A stretch of 64,000 nt of DNA from Peptoniphilus obesi ph1 (GCF_000311865.1 NZ_HE978582.1:309971-373970); one strand, 5' to 3'; shown: positions 15,833 to 26,435, counted from the first letter of the stretch. Notes: generated by a model not told the origin, from the letters alone. Translations and numbers: made by a program.

Positions 15833-17308
15833 TTATAGTATTGGTGCAAGCAATCTGCTTATTCCTTCTCTGAATTTTACGAAGGCTGATCTTTGATCGT
15901 ATATTTCCTGGGTTAGTTGTGTTGATTTTTTTACGTCGTTCATAAAGTCTTCTTTTAAAGATTTATTTAATTCTTCATCAAATATAAAAGCATTTGCTTC
16001 AAAGTTTAGTTCGAAAGATCTTATGTCAAAGTTTGCAGTTCCTACGCTTGAAAGATAGTCATCGCACAATAAAACTTTTGCGTGTAAAAATCCTCCTTCA
16101 TATAGGTAAGCTTTTACTCCCCATTGTAAAAGATCTCCTAGAAACCAAAGTGATGCCCAATGTACAAAGGGATGGTCTCTTTTGTTTGGAATCATTATAT
16201 TTATGTCGCAACCTGCAAGGGCTGCACATTTTAAGGCATTATATAAACCTGTGTCTGGAATGAAATAAGGTGTTTGTATATAGATACTTTTTCTTGCTCT
16301 TGTGATAAGTTTTCCGTATCCATTTCTTATTGAGTCTACTTTGGTGTCTGGTCCACTTGTTACTATACAAATTTCCTTGTCGCCTTTTTCATTTTCTTTT
16401 CTACAGTCTGGTATTGTTGTCATAAATTTAGCATCGTTTTTCTTTGCAGCAAATCTATAATCTAAGAAGAGTCTTAGTTCAAGGCCTATAACTGCATCTC
16501 CTACTATTCTAAGATGGGTATCTCTCCAGAATCCAAATCTTTTATTTTTTGATATATACTCATCGCCAATATTTAAACCGCCAACATAGCCTATATTATG
16601 GTCTATTACTATAATTTTTCTATGGTTTCTGTAATTGACACGGGTGTTTATTCTCTTAAATAATCCCGGGAAAAATATAGCTAGTTTAACTCCTGCTTCT
16701 TCAAGGTCTCTCATGTCAGATCTTTTAAAGTTTCTGCCACCCATTCCATCAACTAGAAGGATTACTTCAACTCCTTCTTTGACTTTAGCTTTTAAGGCTT
16801 CAAAGAGTTTTTTACCTAGTTCATCTGATTTTAATATATATGATTGGATGTAGATGGATGTTTTAGCATTTTCTATATCTTGGAATAGGTCTCTAAACAT
16901 ATCTCTTCCATCATTATATTTTTTTATGTCATTTTCTGTGTAGATGAGTTCCATCTCACCCTTATTAAACATTTCGATGATTTCTAGATATTGTTTTGTC
17001 CTATCTTTTAATTCAAGGTCTCCTGTTTTTATTTCTTCTAGTTGATTTTCTGCATTTTTTCTAAGGTCTGCGCTTAATACTCCCTTTTTATCAAACATTT
17101 TTTCACCAAATAGGTCTTTACCTATAATTAAATATAGGATAAAGCCTATTATTGGTAGAAAGTTTATTGCCATTACCCACAAGATTGTAGATACCGGTTT
17201 CTTTTTATCTACAAATACAATGAACATACTAAGTGCGAAATTGATTAAGAAAAGTATTATATAGCTTTGCATAAATTCGCCTAGAACTCTAACATATTGT
17301 CCAATCAT
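15833..17308 (-). CDS. cls: Cardiolipin synthase (phospholipase D family)
   Basis: A 491-residue protein that condenses two phosphatidylglycerol molecules into cardiolipin at the membrane. It has two N-terminal membrane helices (~13-32 and ~41-63) and two HKD motifs: HRKIIVIDHN (~229-238) and HAKVLLCDD (~409-417), each followed by the G-G/S-x-N element (GGLNIGD and GTANFD). Length is normal for ClsA-type enzymes. GAGG precedes the ATG. It follows typA by 15 nt and is probably co-transcribed; the gene ends at the right repeat. Confidence 0.92.
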   Translation of the reverse strand: MIGQYVRVLGEFMQSYIILFLINFALSMFIVFVDKKKPVSTILWVMAINFLPIIGFILYLIIGKDLFGEKMFDKKGVLSADLRKNAENQLEEIKTGDLELKDRTKQYLEIIEMFNKGEMELIYTENDIKKYNDGRDMFRDLFQDIENAKTSIYIQSYILKSDELGKKLFEALKAKVKEGVEVILLVDGMGGRNFKRSDMRDLEEAGVKLAIFFPGLFKRINTRVNYRNHRKIIVIDHNIGYVGGLNIGDEYISKNKRFGFWRDTHLRIVGDAVIGLELRLFLDYRFAAKKNDAKFMTTIPDCRKENEKGDKEICIVTSGPDTKVDSIRNGYGKLITRARKSIYIQTPYFIPDTGLYNALKCAALAGCDINIMIPNKRDHPFVHWASLWFLGDLLQWGVKAYLYEGGFLHAKVLLCDDYLSSVGTANFDIRSFELNFEANAFIFDEELNKSLKEDFMNDVKKSTQLTQEIYDQRSAFVKFREGISRLLAPIL

Positions 17309-17323
17309 ATTTTTTTCCTCTTA

Positions 17324-19150
17324 TTATTTATATTTTTTAGATTTATACCTAGTTTGTGTATTTAAGATTTTCTTTCTTATTCTGAATGTCTTTGGTGTTA
17401 CTTCTATAAGTTCGTCGTCTTCTATAAATTCAAGTCCATCTTCCAGACTCATTTGTTTTACTGGTGAAAGTTTTAAGGCTTCATCTGATCCAGATGCTCT
17501 TACGTTGGATTGTTTTTTTGTTTTTGTTACTGAAACTTCTAGTTCAACTCCTTTTGGAGATTGTCCAACTACTTGTCCTTCATAGACTTCTTCGCCTGGT
17601 TCTATAAATAGTTCTCCTCTGTCTTGGGCATTGTGTAGGCCGTAGCTTGATGCAACTCCAGTATCAAATGATATTATTGATGCATCAACTCTTCTTGGTA
17701 TATCTCCCTTGTATGGCTCATATGAGTCGAAGATTGAGTTTAGGATACCATTGCCCTTGGTGTCTGTTAAAAACTCAGATCTGTAGCCAATAAGTCCTCT
17801 GGCTGGCATCTTAAATACTAATCTTGAGTAGCCGCCGTTTGGTTCTTGCATTGAAACAAGTTCTGCTTTTCTCCTGCCAAGTTTTTCTATTATAGCTCCG
17901 ACAAATTCATCTGATACATCTATTGTAACTATTTCCATTGGTTCTAATTTTTTGCCATTTTCATCTGTTTTAAATAAAACTTGTGGTTTTGAGATTTGGA
18001 ATTCATAGCCTTCTCTTCTCATATTTTCGATTAATACAGAAAGGTGTAGCTCTCCTCTTCCTGATACTTTAAAGCTATCTGTTGTATCAGTGTCTTCAAC
18101 TCTTAAGCTTACATCTGTTTGTAGTTCTCTAAATAGTCTTGATCTTATTTGTCTTGAGGTTAAGAATTTTCCATCTCTTCCAGCAAATGGTGAATTATTT
18201 ACTGAAAAGTTCATTGATATTGTTGGTTCTGAAATTTTTACAAATTCTAAAAGGCTTGGAGAATCGGCTGCTGATAGGGTATCTCCTATATTTATATCTT
18301 CAATTCCTGTTACAGCAACTATTGATCCTGCTCTTGCTTCTTTTACTGGAACTCTAGCTAGTCCTTCAAATTCATAAATATTTGAAATTTTTGTTTTTTC
18401 AAATTCTTCGCCCTTTTGGTAGTTGCCAAGAACTACACTGTCGCCTTCTCTATAGACCCCACTTTCGACTCTTCCTATGCCGATTCTTCCTACATAGTCA
18501 TTGTAGTCGATTGTTGAAATCAATAGGGTAAAAGGTCCATCTTCTTCGATTTCTGGTGCTGGTATATATTTTAGAATTGTATCGAATAAAGCTGTCATAT
18601 CTTTTGCATCATCATCTAGGTCTAGCTTTGCTATTCCTGCTTTTGCTGATGTAAATACAAATGGACTTTCAAGAACTCTTTCGTTTGCTCCAAGTTCTAT
18701 GAATAGGTCTAAAACTTCATCTACAACTTCTTCTGGTCTAGCTCCTGGTCTATCAATTTTATTTATGCAAACTACAACATCAAGGTCTAGTTCGAAAGCT
18801 TTTTTCAACACAAATTTAGTTTGTGGCATTGGACCTTCAAATGCGTCAACTAAAAGGACTACTCCGTTTACCATTTTAAGAACACGCTCAACTTCTCCAC
18901 CGAAGTCTGCGTGTCCTGGAGTATCTATTATATTTATTTTTGTATCTTTATATCTTACAGAGGTGTTTTTGGAAAGGATTGTTATTCCTCTTTCTCTTTC
19001 TATATCCCCTGAATCCATTACTCTGTCGTTAACTACTTGATTATCTCTAAAAACCCCTGATTGTTTAAGTAAAGAATCAACTATTGTTGTCTTTCCATGA
19101 TCAACGTGGGCTATTATTGCAATATTTCTTACATCTTCTCTTTTTGACAT
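17324..19150 (-). CDS. typA: Ribosome-associated GTPase TypA/BipA
   Basis: A 608-residue translational GTPase that binds the 70S ribosome and assists 50S assembly and stress adaptation. The G motifs are intact: AHVDHGKTT (G1, ~14-22), the RERGITI effector loop (G2), DTPGHADF (G3) and NKID (G4). They are followed by the EF-G-like domains II, III and V and the BipA-specific C-terminal domain with the conserved RGELFIEPGEEVYEGQVVGQ. Full length for the family. It starts at ATG 19150 and is followed closely by cls. Confidence 0.96.
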   Translation of the reverse strand: MSKREDVRNIAIIAHVDHGKTTIVDSLLKQSGVFRDNQVVNDRVMDSGDIERERGITILSKNTSVRYKDTKINIIDTPGHADFGGEVERVLKMVNGVVLLVDAFEGPMPQTKFVLKKAFELDLDVVVCINKIDRPGARPEEVVDEVLDLFIELGANERVLESPFVFTSAKAGIAKLDLDDDAKDMTALFDTILKYIPAPEIEEDGPFTLLISTIDYNDYVGRIGIGRVESGVYREGDSVVLGNYQKGEEFEKTKISNIYEFEGLARVPVKEARAGSIVAVTGIEDINIGDTLSAADSPSLLEFVKISEPTISMNFSVNNSPFAGRDGKFLTSRQIRSRLFRELQTDVSLRVEDTDTTDSFKVSGRGELHLSVLIENMRREGYEFQISKPQVLFKTDENGKKLEPMEIVTIDVSDEFVGAIIEKLGRRKAELVSMQEPNGGYSRLVFKMPARGLIGYRSEFLTDTKGNGILNSIFDSYEPYKGDIPRRVDASIISFDTGVASSYGLHNAQDRGELFIEPGEEVYEGQVVGQSPKGVELEVSVTKTKKQSNVRASGSDEALKLSPVKQMSLEDGLEFIEDDELIEVTPKTFRIRKKILNTQTRYKSKKYK

Positions 19151-19191
19151 ATTATCTGCATCTCCCCTATTTTAGAATTATATCACAAGAA

Positions 19192-19229
19192 ATAAAAAAT
19201 ATTATTTAAAAGTTTTCAGATAATATTTT
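19192..19229 (-). terminator. Intrinsic terminator of the Na/Pi cotransporter gene
   Basis: On the minus strand AAAATATTAT pairs with ATAATATTTT around a 14-nt loop, followed by T's. AU-only stem, so moderately strong. Confidence 0.5.
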
Positions 19230-19252
19230 ATAAAAGTTATTTAATATAGGTT

Positions 19253-20854
19253 TTATACCGCCATAAGCTTTCCAGCGTTTGTTAGGTAAGAGCTCACTCT
19301 TTCTAGGGAAATAAGCACTTTTTCATATATTAATCCACTTTCTGGATCGCATTGTCCGTCTTTCATCCTATCCATATGACTTGCCCTGTATTTTATACAT
19401 TTTTCTTCTACGTCTTTATTAAGTTTTTTAAGTGAAAGATTTTTTTGTCCTTTTTCCATGTCAGAATAAATAATATCAAATATGTTTTCTATATCATGGT
19501 TTACATCTTTCATCTCAGATAAGGACATGTCTGTGTATGGTAGACTTTTTTCAGCATTTGATTTTGCAAATTCAGCTATAGATTTTAAGTGGTCGCCAAT
19601 TCTTTCTATGTCTCTTACAACTCTCATGTAGCTTGAAAATCTTCCTGCTAAGGAATCGTCCATCCTATCACTTAGGACATCTATTGAATATTTTGTAATA
19701 TTTTGATTTAAAAAGTTGATTGTCTCTTCGTTTCTAAAAACTTGGTCATACTTATCTCTATCGAAGTCATTAAAGATTTCTGTTGCAAGTTCGTAATTAG
19801 TTTTTGCAAGTTCTAACATTCTTCTTGTTTCAGCCCTAACGTTTGTTATAGCAAGGTTTGGTTCTGTCATGTTTCTGTCTGTAATGTATTGTAGAGAAAG
19901 TGCATCTGCTTCCTTGTCTTCTCCTGGTATGATCTTATTTGCAAGATTTGCAAGTGCTTTTGAAAAAGGAAATAGCATAATTGTAGTAGCTATATTAAAT
20001 AGGGTGTGCATATTTGCAGCCTCAGTCGCTCCTCTTCCATGAGATATGTTTATGATGAATTGATCAATTGGAAGAAATCTTGCAAGAACTATAAATATGA
20101 TTGTACCTATTAAGTTAAATAAAACGTGTATTGCAGAAGTTCTTTGTGCAGATTTACTAGCACCTATTGCTGATAAGACTGATGTTATACAAGTACCTAT
20201 ATTAAATCCAAATATAATGTACATGCTTGAGCTAATTCCTATAAGTCCTTGATTTGATAAAGCTTGCAGAATACCTAGAGATGAGGATGATGATTGAATT
20301 ACAGCTGTCATTATGGTTCCTGCAAGTACTCCCAATATTGGATTTTTAAATTTTGTTAAAAGAGAAATAAATGCTTGGTTATCTTTTAAAGGTGCCATGG
20401 CATCTGACATCATTTTCATCCCGATGAATAACATTCCTAGCCCTAAGATAACTTGTCCGATATATTTTTTCTTTTCATCCTTGCTTGACTTATATAATAC
20501 AAAGCCAAGAAATGCTAACAATGGGGCTATTTTTACAATATCTAGTGCAACTAATTGACCTGTAATTGTTGTACCGACATTGGCTCCCATAATTATACCG
20601 ACTGCTTGAGTAATGCTTATTATTCTCGCATTTACAAAACCAACTACCATAACTGTTGTTGCTGATGATGATTGTATGATTGCTGTAACAATAGCACCGA
20701 CTCCAACAGCTTTTAGAGGACTGCTTGTGAGCTTTTCAATTGTTGAATGTAGCTTTCCCCCTGCAACTAATTCTAGTGCAGAACTCATAAGCTCCATACC
20801 AAATAAAAATAGGACAAGTCCACCGAGCAATCCTATTAAATAACTATATTCCAT
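19253..20854 (-). CDS. Na/Pi cotransporter family protein with PhoU-like domain
   Basis: A 533-residue protein of the NptA/YjbB type, expected to move phosphate with Na+. Two inverted Na_Pi_cotrans repeats are visible, each with the QSSS motif (IIQSSSATTV and AVIQSSSSSL) and G-N-GT elements (GANVGTTIT and GFNIGTCIT). The C-terminal ~200 residues form a helical PhoU-like domain. ATG 20854 is chosen because GGGAGG is 5 nt upstream; a longer reading from a TTG at 20872 would contain that site. Confidence 0.9.
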   Translation of the reverse strand: MEYSYLIGLLGGLVLFLFGMELMSSALELVAGGKLHSTIEKLTSSPLKAVGVGAIVTAIIQSSSATTVMVVGFVNARIISITQAVGIIMGANVGTTITGQLVALDIVKIAPLLAFLGFVLYKSSKDEKKKYIGQVILGLGMLFIGMKMMSDAMAPLKDNQAFISLLTKFKNPILGVLAGTIMTAVIQSSSSSLGILQALSNQGLIGISSSMYIIFGFNIGTCITSVLSAIGASKSAQRTSAIHVLFNLIGTIIFIVLARFLPIDQFIINISHGRGATEAANMHTLFNIATTIMLFPFSKALANLANKIIPGEDKEADALSLQYITDRNMTEPNLAITNVRAETRRMLELAKTNYELATEIFNDFDRDKYDQVFRNEETINFLNQNITKYSIDVLSDRMDDSLAGRFSSYMRVVRDIERIGDHLKSIAEFAKSNAEKSLPYTDMSLSEMKDVNHDIENIFDIIYSDMEKGQKNLSLKKLNKDVEEKCIKYRASHMDRMKDGQCDPESGLIYEKVLISLERVSSYLTNAGKLMAV

Positions 20855-20945
20855 ATATACCTCCCATATCAAATATCATGATACTAAATAAAGTAAATTT
20901 TTTAAATAATAAAAGCATTTTTTATAAAAAAACTTTTACTTTTGT

Positions 20946-20986
20946 AATAAAAAAAAGAGCAAGTAGAATTTTCTACAAGCTCTCTA
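20946..20986 (-). terminator. Intrinsic terminator of the CBS/CorC protein gene
   Basis: On the minus strand AGAGCTTGTAGAA pairs with TTCTACTTGCTCT (two mismatches), then eight T's. The 20-nt 5' half seen on the plus strand recurs at 44165-44184. Confidence 0.65.
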
Positions 20987-21003
20987 TCTTTATTATTTAA
21001 TTT

Positions 21004-22290
21004 TTATTTGATTGTTATATTTTTTCCTTTTGATTTTTTCTTAGACATCTTAAGTAAAATTTTCTCTATCCTATTTGAATCGACTTTTATAACTGTAAAA
21101 GTCATATTTTTTAATTTATATTTATAGCCTTTTTTGGGTAGTTCCTTATTTTTATCTATTAAGAATCCACCTATTGTATTTAGATTACTTTCAAATATTT
21201 CTTCATCTATATCAAGGGCCTGGGCTAAATCTTTGATATACATTTCTCCGCTTATCTTGTAAGTATCATCTGATATTTTTCTTATCAGATTTTCTTCGCT
21301 GTCACTTTCATCATAGATTTCTCCAACAAGTTCTTCAATAATATCTTCTATGCTCACACAGCCCATAGTTCCACCATATTCATCTGTAACTACGGCAAGC
21401 TGAACTTCTCCCCTATTTAAAATCTTAAAGACTTTTTGCAGCTTCATTGTCTCGTAAACATAGCAAGTGTCAATTAGGGTCGATTTTAAAACTTCTTTTA
21501 CATCTTTGCAAGCTTCTTTAGAATCTACTAGATTTTCTAAAAACCTATTTACATGAAGTATGCCGATTATATTATCTATGTTTTCTTTATAAACTGGAAT
21601 TCTTGAATAGGGAGATGATAGAATCGTTTGTAAAATTTCTTCATTGTCATCATCTATATCTATTGCCAAGATATCAATTCTTGGTGTAATTATTTTTGAA
21701 GCTGATATATCAAAAAATCCAAGAACTGACTGCATAAGATCCGATTTTTGTTTGTCTATTACTCCATCATCTTCTACATCTTCTATAAGTGTAGCAAGTT
21801 CTTCTTCTGTTATATTGTTTTCATCTTTTGAAACTGACCAGACTTTTTCTAATTGTTTCATTATAAATGCAACAGCTGCAACAAGTGGTTTAAATATAAA
21901 CATTAGAAATTTCAATGGCCAACAAGCAAAGTAAACAAATCTTTCATCTATTTTTTTTGCCACAAGCTTTGGTGTTATTTCACCAAATATTAATATAATA
22001 ACAGTCATAACAATTGTTGCAAGAAGGGTCGCATTATTTCCTACTAAATCAATTGCTATTAAGGTTGTTATGGCAGATGCAATGATATTTACAAGATTAT
22101 TGCAAATTAAAATTGTTGATAGTGCTTCATTAAAGTTATTTATTATATATAAAACTTGCTTAGCGTTAGGATCTCCTTCATTCGCCTTTGTCTTTATCCT
22201 AAGTCTATTTACCGATGCAAAGGCAATTTCACAAGCTGAGAAAAAGGCTGATAGTATGATACAAATGATTATAGCTATATAAAGGATCAT
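21004..22290 (-). CDS. Hemolysin-family (CNNM-like) DUF21/CBS/CorC protein
   Basis: A 428-residue membrane protein: N-terminal DUF21 domain with about four helices (SACEIAFASVNRLR near 18-31, EITPKLVA near 104-111), a CBS pair (~200-325) ending in DEYGGTMGCVSIEDIIEELV, and the C-terminal CorC/HlyC domain (~340-420). The CNNM/CorC family is linked to Mg2+ or Co2+ transport, not to proven haemolysis. Its ATG overlaps the stop of the upstream paralogue by 4 nt (ATGA), so the two are translationally coupled. Confidence 0.88.
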   Translation of the reverse strand: MILYIAIIICIILSAFFSACEIAFASVNRLRIKTKANEGDPNAKQVLYIINNFNEALSTILICNNLVNIIASAITTLIAIDLVGNNATLLATIVMTVIILIFGEITPKLVAKKIDERFVYFACWPLKFLMFIFKPLVAAVAFIMKQLEKVWSVSKDENNITEEELATLIEDVEDDGVIDKQKSDLMQSVLGFFDISASKIITPRIDILAIDIDDDNEEILQTILSSPYSRIPVYKENIDNIIGILHVNRFLENLVDSKEACKDVKEVLKSTLIDTCYVYETMKLQKVFKILNRGEVQLAVVTDEYGGTMGCVSIEDIIEELVGEIYDESDSEENLIRKISDDTYKISGEMYIKDLAQALDIDEEIFESNLNTIGGFLIDKNKELPKKGYKYKLKNMTFTVIKVDSNRIEKILLKMSKKKSKGKNITIK

Positions 22291-23309
22291 TTTTTAGCGA
22301 CCTCCTTATATAACTCAATTTGAGTTGAATCTTCTTCATCCCAAATTTCTCCCACAAGTTCTTCTAATATATCTTCTACAGAAACTATTCCAATGATATT
22401 TTTACTATCATCCTCAACCAAGGCGAGGTGGATTTTCTTGCTATTCATTCCCTGCAAAAGCTCATCTATTTTCTCATCTAAGTCTGTCTTGTAAGCCTTA
22501 TAGCAAAGATCATCTATATTAAAGTCTCCATTTTTTATATATTCTTTAAATAATTGTTTCTTTTGAATAAGACCAAGAAATTTATTTTCTTTTTTATCAT
22601 AAACTGGAAAGCGCGAATATATTGATTCTTTGAGAAATTCTAGAATCTTATCTTTTTCCATATCCCTATCAATATACTCCACCTTATCTATTGGTTTATA
22701 TATGCTTTTTACAGTCTTTATATCAAAGTTAAAGGCAGACATCATTAAGTCGTGCTTTTCATCTGTTATGGAACCCTCTTCTCCAACAATTTTTATAATT
22801 TCATATAATTCTTGTTCATTTATCTCGGGTCCCTTAGCGCTTGGAAAAAGCTTCGATAAAAAACTTGATAGGAGTAAGAATACAAAGCTTATTGGCTTAA
22901 ATAATTTCATCACGATTTTTAGTGAAGTTGATATCTTTAAAGCATAGTTCAAATTTTCTCTAGCATAACTTTTTGGAATCATTTCGCTAAATAAAAAGAT
23001 GATTAAAGTTGTTGCCATGGTCATAAGGCTTAAATACTTGGCTCCTAGATAATAAGTTGTTAATGATGTAACCAAGGATGCAAAGCCTATACTTGCTATA
23101 TTATTTCCTATCAACAAACTAATTAAGGCATTGTCAAAATTATCTAAAATATATTTTACATTTTTTGCCTTTTTATCATCCCTATCAATCAGACTGTTTA
23201 ACTTGATTTTATTAATTGATGCATATGTTATTTCAGCTGATGCAAAGTATGCAGCTGCAAAAAGTAACATAAGCAGTATTAAGATTTTCGGCCACCCCTC
23301 ACCGTCCAT
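22287..23309 (-). CDS. Hemolysin-family DUF21/CBS protein lacking the CorC domain
   Basis: A 340-residue paralogue of the next gene. It has the DUF21 membrane domain (SAEITYASINKIK, EMIPKSYA) and a CBS pair ending in VSVEDILEELVGEIWDE, but stops about 20 residues later, without the CorC/HlyC domain. The pair may act as a heteromer, with this member lacking the C-terminal module; that is inference from the ATGA overlap. Two neighbouring DUF21 genes of unequal length are common in Firmicutes. Confidence 0.85.
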   Translation of the reverse strand: MDGEGWPKILILLMLLFAAAYFASAEITYASINKIKLNSLIDRDDKKAKNVKYILDNFDNALISLLIGNNIASIGFASLVTSLTTYYLGAKYLSLMTMATTLIIFLFSEMIPKSYARENLNYALKISTSLKIVMKLFKPISFVFLLLSSFLSKLFPSAKGPEINEQELYEIIKIVGEEGSITDEKHDLMMSAFNFDIKTVKSIYKPIDKVEYIDRDMEKDKILEFLKESIYSRFPVYDKKENKFLGLIQKKQLFKEYIKNGDFNIDDLCYKAYKTDLDEKIDELLQGMNSKKIHLALVEDDSKNIIGIVSVEDILEELVGEIWDEEDSTQIELYKEVAKK

Positions 23310-23459
23310 CTATTTACCATCTCCTTGTAAAAGAAACCCTCTTAAAATAGAGAGTTCCTATTAATTTAAATTTTATTATCCTATATATTATACAAGATAA
23401 ATAAAGTTTTTAGCATTAAATCCCATATAGATATTTATTTTAAGATAATTACTAAAGAA

Positions 23460-24701
23460 TTAGTTGTTTAACATCTCTCTTAAAATAATTTCGTCTGTTT
23501 TTTTCATTCCTTCTTTTGCTATAGCAGCAACTGTCTTTATTGTCTCATCTATATCTGATTTAACTATTCCATCACCTGCTTTGAAAGAATTGTTAGATTC
23601 TGCTTGTTCCATAGCTAAAAATCCATTTCTGATGCTTGAAGCTATCTTCATAGCACAAGATGGTTTAGCTCCGTCGCAAATAATTCCTGAATTTACAGCT
23701 AGGGCATTGGATAGTGTTTCTTTGATCACTTCTCTATCATGTCCCTTAAGCATTGCAATTCCAGAAATTGAAGATGATCCAGCACTCACAACTCCGCAAT
23801 AAGCAGATAGTTTACCGATGCCTTGTTTATTATATAAGCCTATAAGATTTGCAAATATCAAAGCCCTATATAGTTTTTCATCTTCTATATTATGTCTTTT
23901 CGCATAGTATATTATAGGAACTGCTACTGTTATTCCTTGGTTTCCAGATCCTGAATTTATTACAACCGGCTTTTCACAACCGCTCATTCTAGCATCTGAT
24001 CCAGCACTTGCATATGCTGCGATCTCTTCTTTTTCATCGCCATTTGCATTTTTTAATATAATACTACCAATATTAGATCCCCAGTCGTTTTCTATTCCTT
24101 CTTCTGCTATTGCCATATTATATTCTATTTGCATATCTAATATATCTTTTATATCAGAATAGTCACAATCTCTAGCAAAGTCATAAATCTTATCAAAAGA
24201 AAAATCAACCTTATTTTCTTCTACTTTTTCTATCTTGCTTTTTTCTAATATTTGGTCATTTTTCTTTATTAAAGTTATGTTTGTGTGATCATTTTCGATT
24301 ACAACTTCTGAAAAGTCTTCTCCACTTTTAAGAATTACATCTATATATAAATTTGCTTTTCCTGTTACATGGTTTATCTCACAAATTCCTTCTTCAATTA
24401 ATTTGTCGCATTCAGCAAGTCTAGACTTATCTATATTGGCTAAAACTTCCAGCTCTTTGTTCGCATCTCCTAAAAGAGCTCCTGCAACAAGTGAGATATC
24501 TATTCCTTGTCTTCCTTCTGTTCCTGGTACTTTTACTGAATTAGCATTTTTTATCATATTTCCTGATAAGTTTGCTATTATTTTTTCTGGGTTTTGGCCT
24601 AAGACCTGCTTTGCTTTAGCCGCAGCATAAGCTAGTGCTATAGGCTCAGTACAACCAAACGCAGGCAACAACTCTTTTCTTAAGACTTCTTTATAATCCA
24701 T
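23460..24701 (-). CDS. L-cysteine desulfidase / L-serine dehydratase-like protein (UPF0597)
   Basis: A 413-residue protein of the UPF0597 (CyuA/YhaM) family, Fe-S enzymes that break L-cysteine to pyruvate, ammonia and sulfide. Conserved cysteines expected to hold the [4Fe-4S] cluster are present: FGCTEP (C17), SGCEKPVV and CDGAKPSC. The nucleotide-free GSGNQGITVAVP signature is also there. Cytoplasmic. It stands alone with a good site (AGGAGG) upstream and follows no obvious operon partner. A serine dehydratase role cannot be excluded. Confidence 0.82.
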   Translation of the reverse strand: MDYKEVLRKELLPAFGCTEPIALAYAAAKAKQVLGQNPEKIIANLSGNMIKNANSVKVPGTEGRQGIDISLVAGALLGDANKELEVLANIDKSRLAECDKLIEEGICEINHVTGKANLYIDVILKSGEDFSEVVIENDHTNITLIKKNDQILEKSKIEKVEENKVDFSFDKIYDFARDCDYSDIKDILDMQIEYNMAIAEEGIENDWGSNIGSIILKNANGDEKEEIAAYASAGSDARMSGCEKPVVINSGSGNQGITVAVPIIYYAKRHNIEDEKLYRALIFANLIGLYNKQGIGKLSAYCGVVSAGSSSISGIAMLKGHDREVIKETLSNALAVNSGIICDGAKPSCAMKIASSIRNGFLAMEQAESNNSFKAGDGIVKSDIDETIKTVAAIAKEGMKKTDEIILREMLNN

Positions 24702-24802
24702 AAATCCTCCTATAAAATCTATTTAAATTAAAACTATTTACCTTTTATATTTACTATTTTAATACAAATATATAAATTTAACAAAAATATAGCAGTATAA
24801 AA

Positions 24803-24828
24803 TAAAAAAAGTGGGCCTAGACCCACTT
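24803..24828 (-). terminator. Intrinsic terminator
   Basis: On the minus strand AAGTGGG-TCTAGG-CCCACTT followed by seven T's, just after the first yjiH-type gene. Confidence 0.85.
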
Positions 24829-24843
24829 AAATTAATTTAATTT

Positions 24844-26271
24844 TTAATACAGCATTTTTGCAATTACAGCAACTATCGGTGTTGCTATTAGAGTTCTAAT
24901 AATAAATATTACTACTAGTTCTCCAAAGCTTAATTTTACATCAGATTGTAGCATTGCATTAGCACTTTCAGAGAAGAATATAATTTGAACAGTTGATAAT
25001 ACTATTACAAAGAATATACTTGCTTCTGCTATTGGTTTTCCAGCAATTGTCATAACTGGAAGTGCGATTTCTGCTATACCTACTAGTGTAGCTGGTGCTA
25101 TAACTTCGGCATTTTCAAGTCCCATAAGTTTTAGGTATGGAACCATTGGAATACCAATGATATCAAATACTGGAGTGTATTTAGAAAGTAGCATTGATAA
25201 AACAGTAAGTACCATTACAAATGTTACTATTTTTAAAGCAAATGATAAAGCATCTCCTATAGCTGATATGAATACTGTCATTTTTGCATCTGAAGCCTTT
25301 GTTGTTGATGTAGCTAATGCTTTTTTAAAGATTTTAGAATCATATTTTTGAACTTTTCTCATATTCTCAGTTTGAACAAATCCGTTTGAATAAGTATCTG
25401 TTTTCTTTGAAAGGGGTGGAATTCTTACCATTATTACAGCTAGTAAAAATGTTACTAATAATGAAGTTATTGCAACATTTCCATACATATATGTTGTATT
25501 TGTAATTGAAACTAAAAGTGCAAAAAATCCTAGCGAAACTAAAGAAAAACTTGTCATAATTGTTGATGCTTCTTTTTCTGTATAAACATTTTCCTTATAC
25601 AGTTTATTTGTCATAAATACACCTACTGCTGGTGCTGCAACAAATGATGATAGGGCATTAACAGCTGATTGTCCTGGTAGTTTAAATATTTTTCTCATTA
25701 CAGGTTCAATTAAAGTACCAATAAATTCCAAAATACCAAATTCAGTTAAAAATGTTACTAACCATCCTGCTATTGTTACTGTGAATAAAGTATTTCCTGC
25801 AAGTGAGATTGCAGTTGGTCCTACTTCTGGATCAAGTATTTGAGATGGTCCAATATTAAATACTACCATTATTGAAAATATTGCAGATAAATAATATAAG
25901 GTAGCTGTTACAGCTCCATCTTTTCTATGAAACTTATAAAGTTTACCTTTTTTATTAAACTTACTAATATTATAAGTAATTGATAATATTATACACACCG
26001 CCATAGTGAGATAATTTTTAAAATCACCTATTAACTCAATTGATTTGTTTACTAGATATACCATTGGTACAACGGTTTCACCATCTGACTCGACACATGG
26101 TATAAAGAATAGGAAAATTCCGATCCCAGAAAAAATTAGAAATTTAATAATATTTTTTGATGTTATAGTTGAATAGTCAACTGGTATTCCAACTTTTTCT
26201 TCTAGATCCCTCTGAATCTTGGACTCATCACTTAATTCAGAGTTTTCCTTAAGAATATCTTTTTCTTCCAT
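24844..26271 (-). CDS. YjiH family nucleoside-recognition-domain membrane protein (copy 1)
   Basis: A 475-residue polytopic protein of the YjiH family, with about ten membrane segments and a Gate (nucleoside recognition) domain. Typical elements are GQSAVNALSSFVAAPAVGVF and LVGIAEIALPVMTIAGKP. The family is presumed to transport a small metabolite, but no substrate is established. It is the most divergent of three paralogues here (others at 26485 and 34117); the cytoplasmic N-terminus differs most. AGGAAGG precedes the ATG. It has its own terminator and a 213-nt upstream gap, so it is probably expressed separately. Confidence 0.85.
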   Translation of the reverse strand: MEEKDILKENSELSDESKIQRDLEEKVGIPVDYSTITSKNIIKFLIFSGIGIFLFFIPCVESDGETVVPMVYLVNKSIELIGDFKNYLTMAVCIILSITYNISKFNKKGKLYKFHRKDGAVTATLYYLSAIFSIMVVFNIGPSQILDPEVGPTAISLAGNTLFTVTIAGWLVTFLTEFGILEFIGTLIEPVMRKIFKLPGQSAVNALSSFVAAPAVGVFMTNKLYKENVYTEKEASTIMTSFSLVSLGFFALLVSITNTTYMYGNVAITSLLVTFLLAVIMVRIPPLSKKTDTYSNGFVQTENMRKVQKYDSKIFKKALATSTTKASDAKMTVFISAIGDALSFALKIVTFVMVLTVLSMLLSKYTPVFDIIGIPMVPYLKLMGLENAEVIAPATLVGIAEIALPVMTIAGKPIAEASIFFVIVLSTVQIIFFSESANAMLQSDVKLSFGELVVIFIIRTLIATPIVAVIAKMLY

Positions 26272-26435
26272 TTTTTCATCCTTCCTTAAAAATTTAAGTT
26301 ATTTTCTTGCTTAATTTTATTTGCATACGATTACATTCTTAAAAGTACACACAATGATATATATTATATAGCAAAATATAAATTTTTCCATTAATCAATT
26401 TAATTTTTTATTAAATTTTTACGAATAGTAATAAA